Shown here one piece after another: positions 55,166 through 62,600 of a stretch of 64,000 nt of DNA. The notes below the pieces were generated by a model, which saw only the letters and a list, made by a program, of their open reading frames with translations, searched no databases and had not been told where the DNA came from. The number at the start of each line of letters is the position of its first letter. The stretch's first letter is position 1. Source of the DNA: Novosphingobium flavum (GTDB taxonomy: Bacteria; Pseudomonadota; Alphaproteobacteria; Sphingomonadales; Sphingomonadaceae); NCBI RefSeq assembly GCF_014230315.1, contig NZ_JACLAW010000003.1, positions 62,001 to 126,000 of the forward strand, read 5' to 3'. The position numbers and the translations under genes are program-made.

Positions 55166-56962
55166 ATGGCTTCTCTGCCCCTGACTTTATCCGCAAGCGC
55201 ACGCTCGCTCAGCGGCCGACAATGGCGCTGGCGCGGCGGAAACATGGACTTGGCCGATCCGGGTCTCGACGGCGCAAGTCTGACCGACGACCTCGTCACC
55301 CAGCTCCTGCTCGCCCGCGGCGTCGAGCGAGCCGACCTAGAGCGGCACCGCAATCCCAGCCTGCGGACATTCCTTCCCGATCCGTCCTGCTTCCGCGACA
55401 TGGACACGGCAGCCGAGCGGATCGCACAAGCCGTCATCGGCTTGGAGGCGGTTACTGTCTATGGCGACTACGACGTCGACGGGGCAACTAGCGCGGCCCT
55501 GCTGATCCGCCTTATGCGCAGCCTTGGCCTCGAAGCGGCTTACTACATTCCCGATCGCCTGCTCGAAGGCTACGGCCCCTCGGGCGAGGCACTCGTACGC
55601 CTCGCCGAGGGTGGATCGAGCCTGATCGTCACTGTCGATTGCGGCGCCATGGCGCACGAGGCCTTGGCCACGGCCAGCACCGCGGGCGTCGACGTGATCG
55701 TGGTCGATCATCACAAATGCGCGGCCGACCTGCCCGTGGCCCATGCCCTGGTCAATCCCAACCGCCTGGACGAGAGCGAGGCCGCCGCCGCTCATGGCCA
55801 TCTCGCCGCTGTCGGCGTCGCCTTCCTGCTCGCGATCGCGGTGGTTCGCTGCCTGCGCGCCCGCGGCTATTTCGCCGAGCGCAAGGAGCCGGACCTGTTC
55901 GCCCTGCTCGACCTCGTCGCCCTCGGCACCGTGGCCGACGTCGCCGCCCTGCACGGCCTCAACCGCGCACTGGTTGCGCAGGGGCTGAAAGTCATGGCCC
56001 GGCGAGAAGGGATCGGCATGGCCGCCCTGATCGACGCGAGCCGCCTTAACCGCGCTCCCACCTGCAGCGATCTCGGCTTCGCCCTTGGGCCGCGGATCAA
56101 CGCCGGAGGCCGCGTCGGCGAATCTACCTTGGGCGTGCGCCTGCTGACCACCGACGACCCGGACGAGGCCCGCGCCATCGCCGCGCAGCTATCCCTGCTT
56201 AACGACGAACGCCGCACGATTGAACAGGCCGTGCAGGAAGCGGCCGAGGCTCAGCTCGGTCGTCAGCACAACCGCTCCGTAATCGTCGTCGCGGGCAGCG
56301 ACTGGCACCCTGGCGTGATCGGAATCGTGGCCGGGCGAATCAAGGAAAAGACCGGCAAGCCCACGCTCGTCATCGCGCTCGATGCCGACGAGGATGGTAA
56401 GGGCAAGGGGTCGGGCCGCTCGATCTCCGGCGTCGATCTCGGCGCCGCGATCATCGCCGCGCGCGAGGCCGGGCTACTGGTCGCGGGCGGCGGTCACGCC
56501 ATGGCCGCGGGCCTGACCATCGCGTCCGACAAGCTGGACCTGCTGGCCGACTGGCTAGACCAGCGCCTCGCCGCCGACGTGTCCGCGGCGATGACGAATC
56601 AGGCCATGCTGCTCGACATCAGTGTGGCCCCGCGCGGCCTTTCGCCAGACCTTGTCGAAACGATGGAAAGCGCCGGACCGTTTGGCGTGGGTTGGCCCGC
56701 ACCGCGCGTCGCGGTCGGCCCGGTGCGGCTGGTCAAGGCCGACATTGTCGGCAACGATCATGTTCGCCTTATCGTACGCGGCGACGATGGCTCCAGTTTC
56801 AAGGCCATTGCCTTCCGCGCAGCCCAGACCGACCTCGGCCAGGTCCTCCTTCACGGCGCCCGCGACCGCCGGCTCTGGCTGGCCGGACGGGCGAAGATCG
56901 ACGATTGGGCCAGCCGTCCCCAAGCCGAACTGCACGTCGAAGATGCCGCTTTCGCAGATTGA
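55166..56962 (+). CDS. recJ: single-stranded-DNA exonuclease RecJ
   Basis: 5'-3' single-strand exonuclease for recombination and mismatch repair. The frame is open from 54833, but the family begins near ATG 55166, giving 598 residues. DHH-domain motifs: VYGDYDVDGATSAALLIRLM (DYDxDG), IVTVDCGAMAHEALATAS, IVVDHHKCAADLPVAHALVN (DHH), then the DHHA1 domain ending in VAGGGHAMAAGLTI (GGH), and a C-terminal OB-like part (RLVKADIVGNDHVRLIVRGD). tRNA-Glu follows 82 bases later. Confidence 0.96.
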   Translation: MASLPLTLSASARSLSGRQWRWRGGNMDLADPGLDGASLTDDLVTQLLLARGVERADLERHRNPSLRTFLPDPSCFRDMDTAAERIAQAVIGLEAVTVYGDYDVDGATSAALLIRLMRSLGLEAAYYIPDRLLEGYGPSGEALVRLAEGGSSLIVTVDCGAMAHEALATASTAGVDVIVVDHHKCAADLPVAHALVNPNRLDESEAAAAHGHLAAVGVAFLLAIAVVRCLRARGYFAERKEPDLFALLDLVALGTVADVAALHGLNRALVAQGLKVMARREGIGMAALIDASRLNRAPTCSDLGFALGPRINAGGRVGESTLGVRLLTTDDPDEARAIAAQLSLLNDERRTIEQAVQEAAEAQLGRQHNRSVIVVAGSDWHPGVIGIVAGRIKEKTGKPTLVIALDADEDGKGKGSGRSISGVDLGAAIIAAREAGLLVAGGGHAMAAGLTIASDKLDLLADWLDQRLAADVSAAMTNQAMLLDISVAPRGLSPDLVETMESAGPFGVGWPAPRVAVGPVRLVKADIVGNDHVRLIVRGDDGSSFKAIAFRAAQTDLGQVLLHGARDRRLWLAGRAKIDDWASRPQAELHVEDAAFAD

Positions 56963-57044
56963 TCGAAAAGAACGTGCAAGAGGGGGTTGACCCCCGCCGC
57001 GCTGCCCCGTAAAGGCCCGGCCTCGCCACGGCGCAAGCCGAGAC

Positions 57045-57119
57045 GGCCCCTTCGTCTAGCGGTTAGGACGCGGCCCTTTCACGGCTGAAACACGGGTTCG
57101 ATTCCCGTAGGGGTCACCA
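57045..57119 (+). tRNA. tRNA-Glu (anticodon TTC)
   Basis: 75-base cloverleaf: acceptor GGCCCCT / AGGGGTC, D-arm TCGTCTAGCGGTTAGGACG, anticodon stem CGGCC / GGCTG with loop CTTTCAC (anticodon TTC), T-arm CACGGGTTCGATTCCCGTA and encoded CCA (57117-57119). The DNA just downstream starts the metal-response segment, and tRNA 3' ends are frequent integration sites. I did not find a second copy of its 3' end in the window. Confidence 0.96.
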
Positions 57120-57121
57120 AC

Positions 57122-57165
57122 TTTCTGTCCCGGACGGTTTCATACCGTCTCTGAATCGACAGAAA
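57122..57165 (+). terminator. nested hairpin after tRNA-Glu
   Basis: Outer stem TTTCTGTC (57122-57129) / GACAGAAA (57158-57165) encloses GACGGT (57133-57138) / ACCGTC (57144-57149). It starts three bases after the CCA end. Without a T-tract on the plus strand beyond it, its role as terminator is probable but unproven. The 234 bases from here to 57399 hold no convincing gene. Confidence 0.5.
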
Positions 57166-57399
57166 CTGGCGACTGAATTGTCACCACCTTTGCGAGCAGC
57201 GGATCATGTCGTTTGGCATATCGCGCCGACGTCGGTCCCGCCCGCGCGACTGCTGTGGCAGTAGGGGCTCGACCGGCGCGAAACAGTCGCGCCTCATGCT
57301 CCGCATGTCTATCAGGTCCCTCGTGCTCCGCACGTCCATTTGGTCGATGAATGAACGGCGGCGAGCTCTGAACGCGGGCCATCGGAGCAGCGCGAACCA

Positions 57400-57804
57400 T
57401 CAATCCATGCGGACCGGCCCCAGCGCATCGATAATGCGGCATTGCGCCACCGTCCCGCCGTCGCAGGAATCGATTACCCCCTTCAGCTCTCGCCGGAGCG
57501 CCTGCAGATCCGCAATCTTCCGATCCACTTCCTGCAAGTGCTCTTTCGCAATCCGGTCGATGCCCGCGCAGTCGCAGCTACGGTCGTCGGAAAGACCGAG
57601 AAGCGCGCGCACCTGATCCAGCGAAAAGCCGAGGTCGCGGGCTCGGCGAATGAAGGACAGCCTGCCCAGTTCAGCCTGGCCATAGTCCCGATAGTTGTTC
57701 GTCTTTCGCGCGGGCCTGGGCAGCAGCCCGATCCGCTCATAATAGCGGATCGTCTCGATCTTGGTGTTGGTAGCTTTGCCCATTTCGCCGATCGTCAACA
57801 CCAT
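57400..57804 (-). CDS. MerR-family heavy-metal-responsive regulator
   Basis: 134 residues from ATG 57804; longer starts would run through the promoter. N-terminal winged helix LTIGEMGKATNTKIETIRYY (HTH plus RYYERIGLLP), followed by the dimerisation helix (SLDQVRALLGLSDDRSCDCA). Metal-binding-type cysteines: SCDC near residue 86 and the C-terminal loop DSCDGGTVAQC, resembling the C-x7-8-C loop of Zn/Cd/Pb-sensing members. Divergent from the cation-efflux gene; its operator is between them. The sensed metal cannot be read with certainty. Confidence 0.88.
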   Translation of the reverse strand: MVLTIGEMGKATNTKIETIRYYERIGLLPRPARKTNNYRDYGQAELGRLSFIRRARDLGFSLDQVRALLGLSDDRSCDCAGIDRIAKEHLQEVDRKIADLQALRRELKGVIDSCDGGTVAQCRIIDALGPVRMD

Positions 57805-57808
57805 GCCC

Positions 57809-57839
57809 TTGACCCTGTAGTTGCTACAGGGACCATATA
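57809..57839 (+). promoter_or_regulatory. MerR-type operator/promoter of the cation-efflux gene
   Basis: Inverted repeat CCCTGTAG-TTG-CTACAGGG at 57813-57831 sits between a -35 TTGACC (57809-57814) and a -10 CATATA (57834-57839). Spacer length is 19 bases, the over-long spacing typical of MerR-activated promoters. The merR ATG is 5 bases from the -35 on the other strand, so the same dyad also covers merR transcription. Confidence 0.88.
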
Positions 57840-57870
57840 GGTTGTCATCGACGCGACGAGGAGATGGCAC

Positions 57871-58539
57871 ATGGCAGACACGTGCTGCGGCGGATCACCG
57901 GACCGCATCCACACGGCAGATGATCGGGTCTGGCGAAAGGTGCTGTGGATCGCGCTCGCTATAAACGCCGGGATGTTCGGCGTTGAAATGGTCGCAGGCG
58001 TCACCGACGGATCGGCCGCGCTCAAGGCCGACTCGCTCGACTTCCTCGGCGATGGCGCGAACTATGCGATCAGCCTTGGCGTGGCGGGACTTGCCCTCCG
58101 ATGGCGCGCCCGAGCGGCTCTGGTCAAGGGGATGTCGCTGCTCCTTCTCGGCCTCTGGGTCATCGCGAGCACAGCCTGGATGGCGGCCCGCGGCGCCTTG
58201 CCGACTGCGGAGACAATGGGCGTCATCGGCGTCCTGGCTCTCGCTGCCAACCTGATCTGCGCCGCAATCCTTTGGCGGTATCGCGAAGGTGATGCGAACC
58301 GTCAGTCCGTCTGGATCTGCTCGCGTAACGACGCGATCGGGAACATCGCTGTGGTCGCGGCCGCGCTTGGCGTCTTCGGAACGGGCACGGCATGGCCGGA
58401 CATCGCCGTCGCGGCGGGTCTGGCAGGGCTCGGCGTGTCGGGCGGATCGCGGATCATTGCCCGGGCGAGGCAGGAGTTGACGATGCCGGGTAGAAATCCC
58501 CTCACCCCCCGCCGAACCGGAACCGCACCCCCCCATTGA
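57871..58539 (+). CDS. cation-efflux (CDF-like) membrane protein
   Basis: Predicted divalent metal exporter of the inner membrane. The 222-residue protein starts with a cysteine pair (MADTCCGGSPDRIH) that may bind metal, then six membrane segments. CDF-type polar motifs: LKADSLDFLGDGANYAISLG in segment II (D-x-x-x-D/G-D) and SRNDAIGNIAVVAAALGVFG in segment V (N-D-x-x-G-N). The usual C-terminal cytoplasmic domain is absent (only 30 residues). GAGGAG lies 8 bases upstream of the ATG. Its 3' end overlaps the convergent TonB receptor gene by 38 bases. Confidence 0.85.
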   Translation: MADTCCGGSPDRIHTADDRVWRKVLWIALAINAGMFGVEMVAGVTDGSAALKADSLDFLGDGANYAISLGVAGLALRWRARAALVKGMSLLLLGLWVIASTAWMAARGALPTAETMGVIGVLALAANLICAAILWRYREGDANRQSVWICSRNDAIGNIAVVAAALGVFGTGTAWPDIAVAAGLAGLGVSGGSRIIARARQELTMPGRNPLTPRRTGTAPPH

Positions 58540-60475
58540 GCACGAATCCGTCTGTTGGCGCCCAGGCATCGACCGTCCACGCACCCGTCGGCGCGCGGCT
58601 GCGCAGGAGCAGGGGATCATAGCTGGTCTGGCGCACGTTCAGGAGGTTCTCGGCATTCAGGAACAGGCTGACCTTGCCCAGCACCAGTTCACCCATCGCG
58701 CCGAGTTGGACATAGGGGCGGCTGCGGGTTCGATAGGGATTATCGTCGAGCGACTGATGGCCCGTGTAATAAGCCTCGACGCCAATGCGCCCGCGACCAT
58801 GCTTTTCCCACATGGCGACCAGACCCGCGCTGTCGCGCGGCGTGAGCGGCACGGTTCGACGACCGGGGCCGTCCGGATCGGGTTCGCTCGCCTCGACATG
58901 GACATAGCTGCCGGTCAACGTCACCGCGTCCCAGCGATAGCGCAGCAGCACCTCGGCGCCGCGCGTGCGCGTCAGCCCCGCGGCATTGATGAGCGTCACG
59001 TGCCCGGCATCGACCGCCCGAAGCTGGACGGCGTTGTTGATGGCAGACGCGAACAGGCTGACACTGGCCTCGATCGGCCCTTGGGCAAAGCCGAAGTCGA
59101 TCGAGGCGCTGTCCACCACTTCCGCCTTCAGCTTCGCATAGGGGAGCAGCCGGGACAGGCCATTGGCCTCGACCTCCTCGACGAAAGGGGTCGGCGCGTA
59201 GAAGCCGCGTCCGAGCGATGCACGGATCGTCCAGGGGCCAGGCTTGTAGAGCGCGGACAGGCGCGGACTGAAGCGCGAGCCATAGTAGCTGTGGCCATCC
59301 CACCGCGCGCTGCCCGCGAGGGTCAATGCGTCAGCCAGCTTCTGCTCGCCCTGCACGAAGAGCGAGGGCACGGTGTAGCTGTAGTCAAAAATGGGAAAGG
59401 CTGCGGAGCGATAGTCGTCCGCCTGGATGGCGGCGCCAACCAGCCATGTGGCCGCGCCCGCCTCGCCACCGATTGAAGCCTCGGCCAAGCCGGTGCGGTG
59501 GCGGTCGTTTTCGATCAGGGCGGCAAAGCGATGGCAATGTGACTGGGTAACGCCCGACGCCCGCAGGTAGAGCGCGCCGACACTTTCGAGCGGCACTTGA
59601 GCGGTCAGGCCAATATCATAGCGCCGGCTGCGCTGTGCCTGCACGAAGGGCTGGCCGTCTGGCGCCGCTGCCCCCGGTAAGGTGCCGCCTTCGCGCTCCT
59701 CGGTCATTGCTCCGAAGGTCAGGAGGGCCTTGGTCCCGCCCGCGCCGTTCCAGAAAAGCCGCGGACGAACGGTCCACCGTTCGACGCCCGACATATCGGC
59801 CCAGTCATCCCCGTTGATGTCCTGATGGGTCTGCCGGTCATAGCCCACCGTGACCGAGGCACCGAGACCCTCGCTGATCGGCGAGGCCGCATAGGCCGTG
59901 ACATCCTGCCCGTTCCGGCTGGTCGCATTGAACAGCAATTCGCCCTGGGCCGTACTCGCCGGACGACGGGACACGAGATTGATGACACCGCCGAGCGCCG
60001 ATGGACCGTAGAGCGCGGACGCGGCGCCCTTTATGATCTCCACCTGTCCGAGATCGGTCGGTGGAATCTGAAGCAAGCCAATGGACGGCGTTTGCCCGCC
60101 ATAGAGCGGCAGGCCATCGGCCAGAATCTGGGTGTAGCGGCCTTTGAGGCCCTGAATGCGAACATTGGCCGCGCCCAAGGCTGGAGAGGTGGTCTGCACC
60201 CGAACACCGGGAGTTTCGCTCACCAGCATGGCAATGTTGCCGGGGCGCATCAGGAGCTTCTCCTCGATCTCCTCCCGGTTCACCACGTCAACGCGGATCG
60301 GCTCGTCCTGCACACGGCGCCCGGTCCGCGTGGCCTCGACGAGGATCTCCTCCCCGCCCTCCTCTTCGGCTTGCTCGTCCGCTTGCGCGTGAACGGATAC
60401 CGGCAACGCCGAAGCCAGCAGCAACGGGAAAATGACACGATGGACCGCGCCGTGCGTTCGAATTGCAGACTTCAA
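58502..60475 (-). CDS. TonB-dependent outer-membrane receptor
   Basis: Outer-membrane receptor with plug and 22-strand barrel. Start set at TTG 60475 (AGGGG six bases upstream) because longer starts would cover the operator; no ATG is available. The 657-residue precursor has a Sec signal (HRVIFPLLLASALPVSVHAQ), a TonB box-like EEILVEATR, the plug domain (RPGNIAMLVSETPGVRVQTT, SALYGPSALGGVINLVSRRP) and a barrel ending in phenylalanine-rich FVLNGGVRFRFGGG. It is preceded by the same dyad operator as the efflux gene. Ligand unknown; a metal or metallophore is likely. Confidence 0.88.
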   Translation of the reverse strand: MKSAIRTHGAVHRVIFPLLLASALPVSVHAQADEQAEEEGGEEILVEATRTGRRVQDEPIRVDVVNREEIEEKLLMRPGNIAMLVSETPGVRVQTTSPALGAANVRIQGLKGRYTQILADGLPLYGGQTPSIGLLQIPPTDLGQVEIIKGAASALYGPSALGGVINLVSRRPASTAQGELLFNATSRNGQDVTAYAASPISEGLGASVTVGYDRQTHQDINGDDWADMSGVERWTVRPRLFWNGAGGTKALLTFGAMTEEREGGTLPGAAAPDGQPFVQAQRSRRYDIGLTAQVPLESVGALYLRASGVTQSHCHRFAALIENDRHRTGLAEASIGGEAGAATWLVGAAIQADDYRSAAFPIFDYSYTVPSLFVQGEQKLADALTLAGSARWDGHSYYGSRFSPRLSALYKPGPWTIRASLGRGFYAPTPFVEEVEANGLSRLLPYAKLKAEVVDSASIDFGFAQGPIEASVSLFASAINNAVQLRAVDAGHVTLINAAGLTRTRGAEVLLRYRWDAVTLTGSYVHVEASEPDPDGPGRRTVPLTPRDSAGLVAMWEKHGRGRIGVEAYYTGHQSLDDNPYRTRSRPYVQLGAMGELVLGKVSLFLNAENLLNVRQTSYDPLLLRSRAPTGAWTVDAWAPTDGFVLNGGVRFRFGGG

Positions 60476-60516
60476 TGCCAACCCCTGTTCGCAGATTTTC
60501 GGATCACAGGGCGGCG

Positions 60517-60547
60517 CCTGTAGAACCTGTAGCAACTACAGGGTCAA
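60517..60547 (-). promoter_or_regulatory. second MerR-type operator, in front of the TonB receptor gene
   Basis: On the minus strand TTGACC (60547-60542) is followed by the dyad CCCTGTAG-TTG-CTACAGG (60543-60526) and a TACAGG -10-like hexamer (60522-60517) after 19 bases. The first 22 bases, from the -35 through the dyad, are identical to the operator at 57809-57830; the -10 is weaker. Confidence 0.85.
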
Positions 60548-60711
60548 GGCGAATTCGGGCGCCTTCGGATCAAGCCGCGCAACCTTTGAGCGAAGCGCGG
60601 TCACGGCGGATTATTATTAATTGCTTATGCCGCACCGCCAAACCTCACATGGAACCCTAATCGCGACTTCTGTCAGAACGTCCTCAGGCAATGGTGCCGA
60701 GGAGACGACAA

Positions 60712-60987
60712 ATGCGTGCCGCGATCCGCCGGCTGCAGGAAGGCAAGCGTTGGTGGGCCGCCGAGGTGGTTTTCCGCCTGCTCGCTGCGGTATTCCTTCG
60801 CCTGTCGTTCCTGTGCTTCCGCGATCTCGGACGCTCGGTCGAACTGCCTTTGGCGCATCAGGCAAGCGCAGCCGAATTTGCCCTCTCTGCGGGTGGCGTC
60901 GTGCTCGGCTGGGCGGCGCTGGCCTGCCTGCTCGCAGGTCCGGGCCTGTTCCGCCTCGTCCCTTATCCCCGCCGGCGGCTGTTCTGA
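60712..60987 (+). CDS. small membrane protein upstream of kdp remnant
   Basis: 91 residues from ATG 60712, with a GAGGAG site 8-13 bases upstream. The N-terminus is basic (MRAAIRRLQEGKRWWAAEVV), followed by a hydrophobic stretch (RLLAAVFLRLSFLCFRDLGR), then a second one (SAGGVVLGWAALACLLAGPG) and a basic end (YPRRRLF). No family recognised. It directly precedes decayed kdp genes (TGATG overlap with the next frame), so it is probably an accessory gene of that locus. Confidence 0.65.
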   Translation: MRAAIRRLQEGKRWWAAEVVFRLLAAVFLRLSFLCFRDLGRSVELPLAHQASAAEFALSAGGVVLGWAALACLLAGPGLFRLVPYPRRRLF

Positions 60988-61084
60988 TGGAGAACGCGAT
61001 GCCTCCCGATCTGACTGGCTCGCCATGCTTGGCGGGTTGTTTCTCCTGACACTTGCGTTCGCGCGCCTGTGCGACGCGGCCTGA
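60987..61084 (+). pseudogene. frameshifted small ORF preceding kdpF
   Basis: ATG 60987 overlaps the previous stop (TGATG) but reads only MENAMPPDLTGSPCLAGCFS. One frame over, the sequence DWLAMLGGLFLLTLAFARLC, then DAA and stop at 61082, looks like the small hydrophobic protein often coded just before kdpF (one membrane helix with a C-terminal Cys-Asp/Glu). A one-base change between 60999 and 61020 would reconnect them. Short, so moderate certainty. Confidence 0.45.
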
Positions 61085-61094
61085 GGAGATGACC

Positions 61095-61184
61095 ATGCCC
61101 CCTTCGCTTGTCCTTGCCGGGGTCACCGCGTTCGGCCTGCTCGGCTACCTCGTAACCGCGTTGCTGCGGCGCGAAAGGTTCTGA
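61095..61184 (+). CDS. kdpF: KdpF-like small membrane subunit
   Basis: 29-residue membrane peptide (SLVLAGVTAFGLLGYLVTAL, then LRRERF). Both the length and the pattern GLLGYLV-x-ALL...E-x-F are those of KdpF, which stabilises the KdpABC potassium ATPase. ATG 61095 has GAGGAG at 61083-61088; ATG 61089 would be too near. The next gene, kdpA, is destroyed, so this subunit is probably stranded. Confidence 0.75.
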   Translation: MPPSLVLAGVTAFGLLGYLVTALLRRERF

Positions 61185-61194
61185 GGAGCATACC

Positions 61195-61380
61195 ACGACT
61201 GTTTCCGGTTGGGCCCTGATGCTCGTCTTTGTCACCCTCACCGCCGGGCAGTGGGTATGCCGGCGAGAGCGCATCAGCCAGATGCTCGCCCTGACGCTGC
61301 ACAACTTCCTCTCCGCCGCGACCGGCATTGCCGCGGCTTTCGCCCTGTTTCGTGGTTTCGCCCGGCCGATCCGGCGCGCC
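61195..61380 (+). pseudogene. remnant of kdpA
   Basis: Behind a second GAGGAG (61183-61188) the expected start codon reads ACG (61195). The frame gives TTVSGWALMLVFVTLTAG, the KdpA N-terminus, then jumps after about 20 residues to RERISQMLALTLHNFLSAAT, GIAAAFALFRGFAR, which belongs near residue 100 of KdpA. Nothing of the remaining 430 residues follows. So: lost start, internal deletion and C-terminal truncation. Neither kdpB nor kdpC is present. Confidence 0.82.
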
Positions 61381-61382
61381 GG

Positions 61383-61784
61383 TCACTCTCCATCATTCTC
61401 GATCATGTGCATGTCCTCGTCGGACAGGCCGAAATGATGGCCGACCTCGTGGACGATCACGTGCGTGACCAGATCTTCGAGCGAGACGCCCTGCCTGCGC
61501 CATTCATCGAGCAGCGGACGCCTGAACAATGAGATCACGCTGGGCAGATCGCCGGTCGACCAGATCGACCGCTGACCGAACGGCAGCCCGTGGTACAGCC
61601 CCAGCAGGGCCCACGGGTTGGACAGGCCCACGGCGCGCAACATCTCGCTGTCGGCAAAATCCTGCACGCGGAACACCACGTCCTCCAGATGAGCGCGAAA
61701 CTTCGCGGGCAGCTGGTCGACGGCCTTGCGCGCCAAACGCTCAATGGCAGCTGCGTCGGATGTATGGGCGATCCTGTCGGTCAT
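61383..61784 (-). CDS. zincin-like metallopeptidase domain protein
   Basis: A 133-residue cytoplasmic protein of the small zincin (PF06262) type. The C-terminal VTHVIVHEVGHHFGLSDEDM carries HEVGH (HExxH) plus the third ligand in HxxGLSDED. Other family features are LARKAVDQLPAKFRAHLEDV and VISLFRRPLLDEWR. Its 3' end touches the kdpA remnant, so the acquired or decayed stretch stops here. Substrate unknown. Confidence 0.88.
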   Translation of the reverse strand: MTDRIAHTSDAAAIERLARKAVDQLPAKFRAHLEDVVFRVQDFADSEMLRAVGLSNPWALLGLYHGLPFGQRSIWSTGDLPSVISLFRRPLLDEWRRQGVSLEDLVTHVIVHEVGHHFGLSDEDMHMIENDGE

Positions 61785-61838
61785 GAGGGTAATATGGGCC
61801 GGTCTCGGGAAATTGAAATGTGGCCGAGCTTGCGGCGA

Positions 61839-62600
61839 TCACTCGCGCAGCGCCATGGTTTGCAGCAATTTGGCCAGTTCCATCGGGAACGGGAAGACGA
61901 TCGTCGAATTCTTGTCGCCCGCAATGAAGTTGAGCGTACCGAGATAGCGCAGCTGCATGGCTTCCGGCCGCTGACCGAGGATGGTCGCGGCTTCGAGCAG
62001 CTTCTGCGCTGCCTGCTGCTCGCCTTCCGCATTGATCACCTTCGCGCGCCGTTCGCGCTCGGCTTCGGCCTGGCGCGCGATCGCCCGGATCATCGTCTCA
62101 GTGATATCGACCTGCTTGATCTCGACATTGCCGACCTTGATCCCCCAGGCCGCGGTGTGGGCGTCCAGGATCTCCTGAATGTCGCTGTTGAGCCGGTCGC
62201 GTTCTGCCAGCATCTCGTCGAGTTCGTGCTTGCCGAGCACCGAGCGCAGCGTGGTCTGGGCAAGCTGGCTAGTGGCGTTGAGGAAATCCTCGACCTGGAT
62301 GATGGCCTTTTCGGGATCGATGATGCGGAAATAGATCACCGCGTTGACGCGCACCGAGACATTGTCGTGCGAGATCACGTCCTGCGGCGGAACGTCGAGC
62401 ACCGTGGTGCGCAGGTCGGTGCGGACCATCTGCTGCACGAAGGGCACGAGCAGGATCAGCCCCGGCCCCTTGACGCCGGTGAACCGCCCGAGCGTGAACA
62501 CTACGCCGCGCTGGTATTCGCGCAGGATCCGGATCGCGGCTGACAGAAACACCAGCAGCAGGATCGCGACGGGAGCGTAAAACGCGAGGTTCGGGAGCAT
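61839..62600 (-). CDS. slipin (SPFH/band-7 family protein)
   Basis: Membrane-anchored SPFH protein that scaffolds lipid microdomains. 253 residues: one N-terminal hydrophobic segment ([20 protein letters not shown]), then the SPFH domain ([60 protein letters not shown]) and a C-terminal coiled coil ([20 protein letters not shown]). It follows the NfeD gene directly, with stop and start codons adjacent; NfeD proteases and slipins form known partner pairs. Confidence 0.93.
   Translation of the reverse strand: MLPNLAFYAPVAILLLVFLSAAIRILREYQRGVVFTLGRFTGVKGPGLILLVPFVQQMVRTDLRTTVLDVPPQDVISHDNVSVRVNAVIYFRIIDPEKAIIQVEDFLNATSQLAQTTLRSVLGKHELDEMLAERDRLNSDIQEILDAHTAAWGIKVGNVEIKQVDITETMIRAIARQAEAERERRAKVINAEGEQQAAQKLLEAATILGQRPEAMQLRYLGTLNFIAGDKNSTIVFPFPMELAKLLQTMALRE

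Noticed and set aside
57122..57165. attachment site repeat of tRNA-Glu
   Set aside because: No second copy of the tRNA 3' end and no integrase are seen in the window.
57140..57442. 100-codon minus-strand ORF between tRNA-Glu and merR
   Set aside because: Overlaps the merR 3' end, Ala/Arg-biased, no motif; more likely non-coding.
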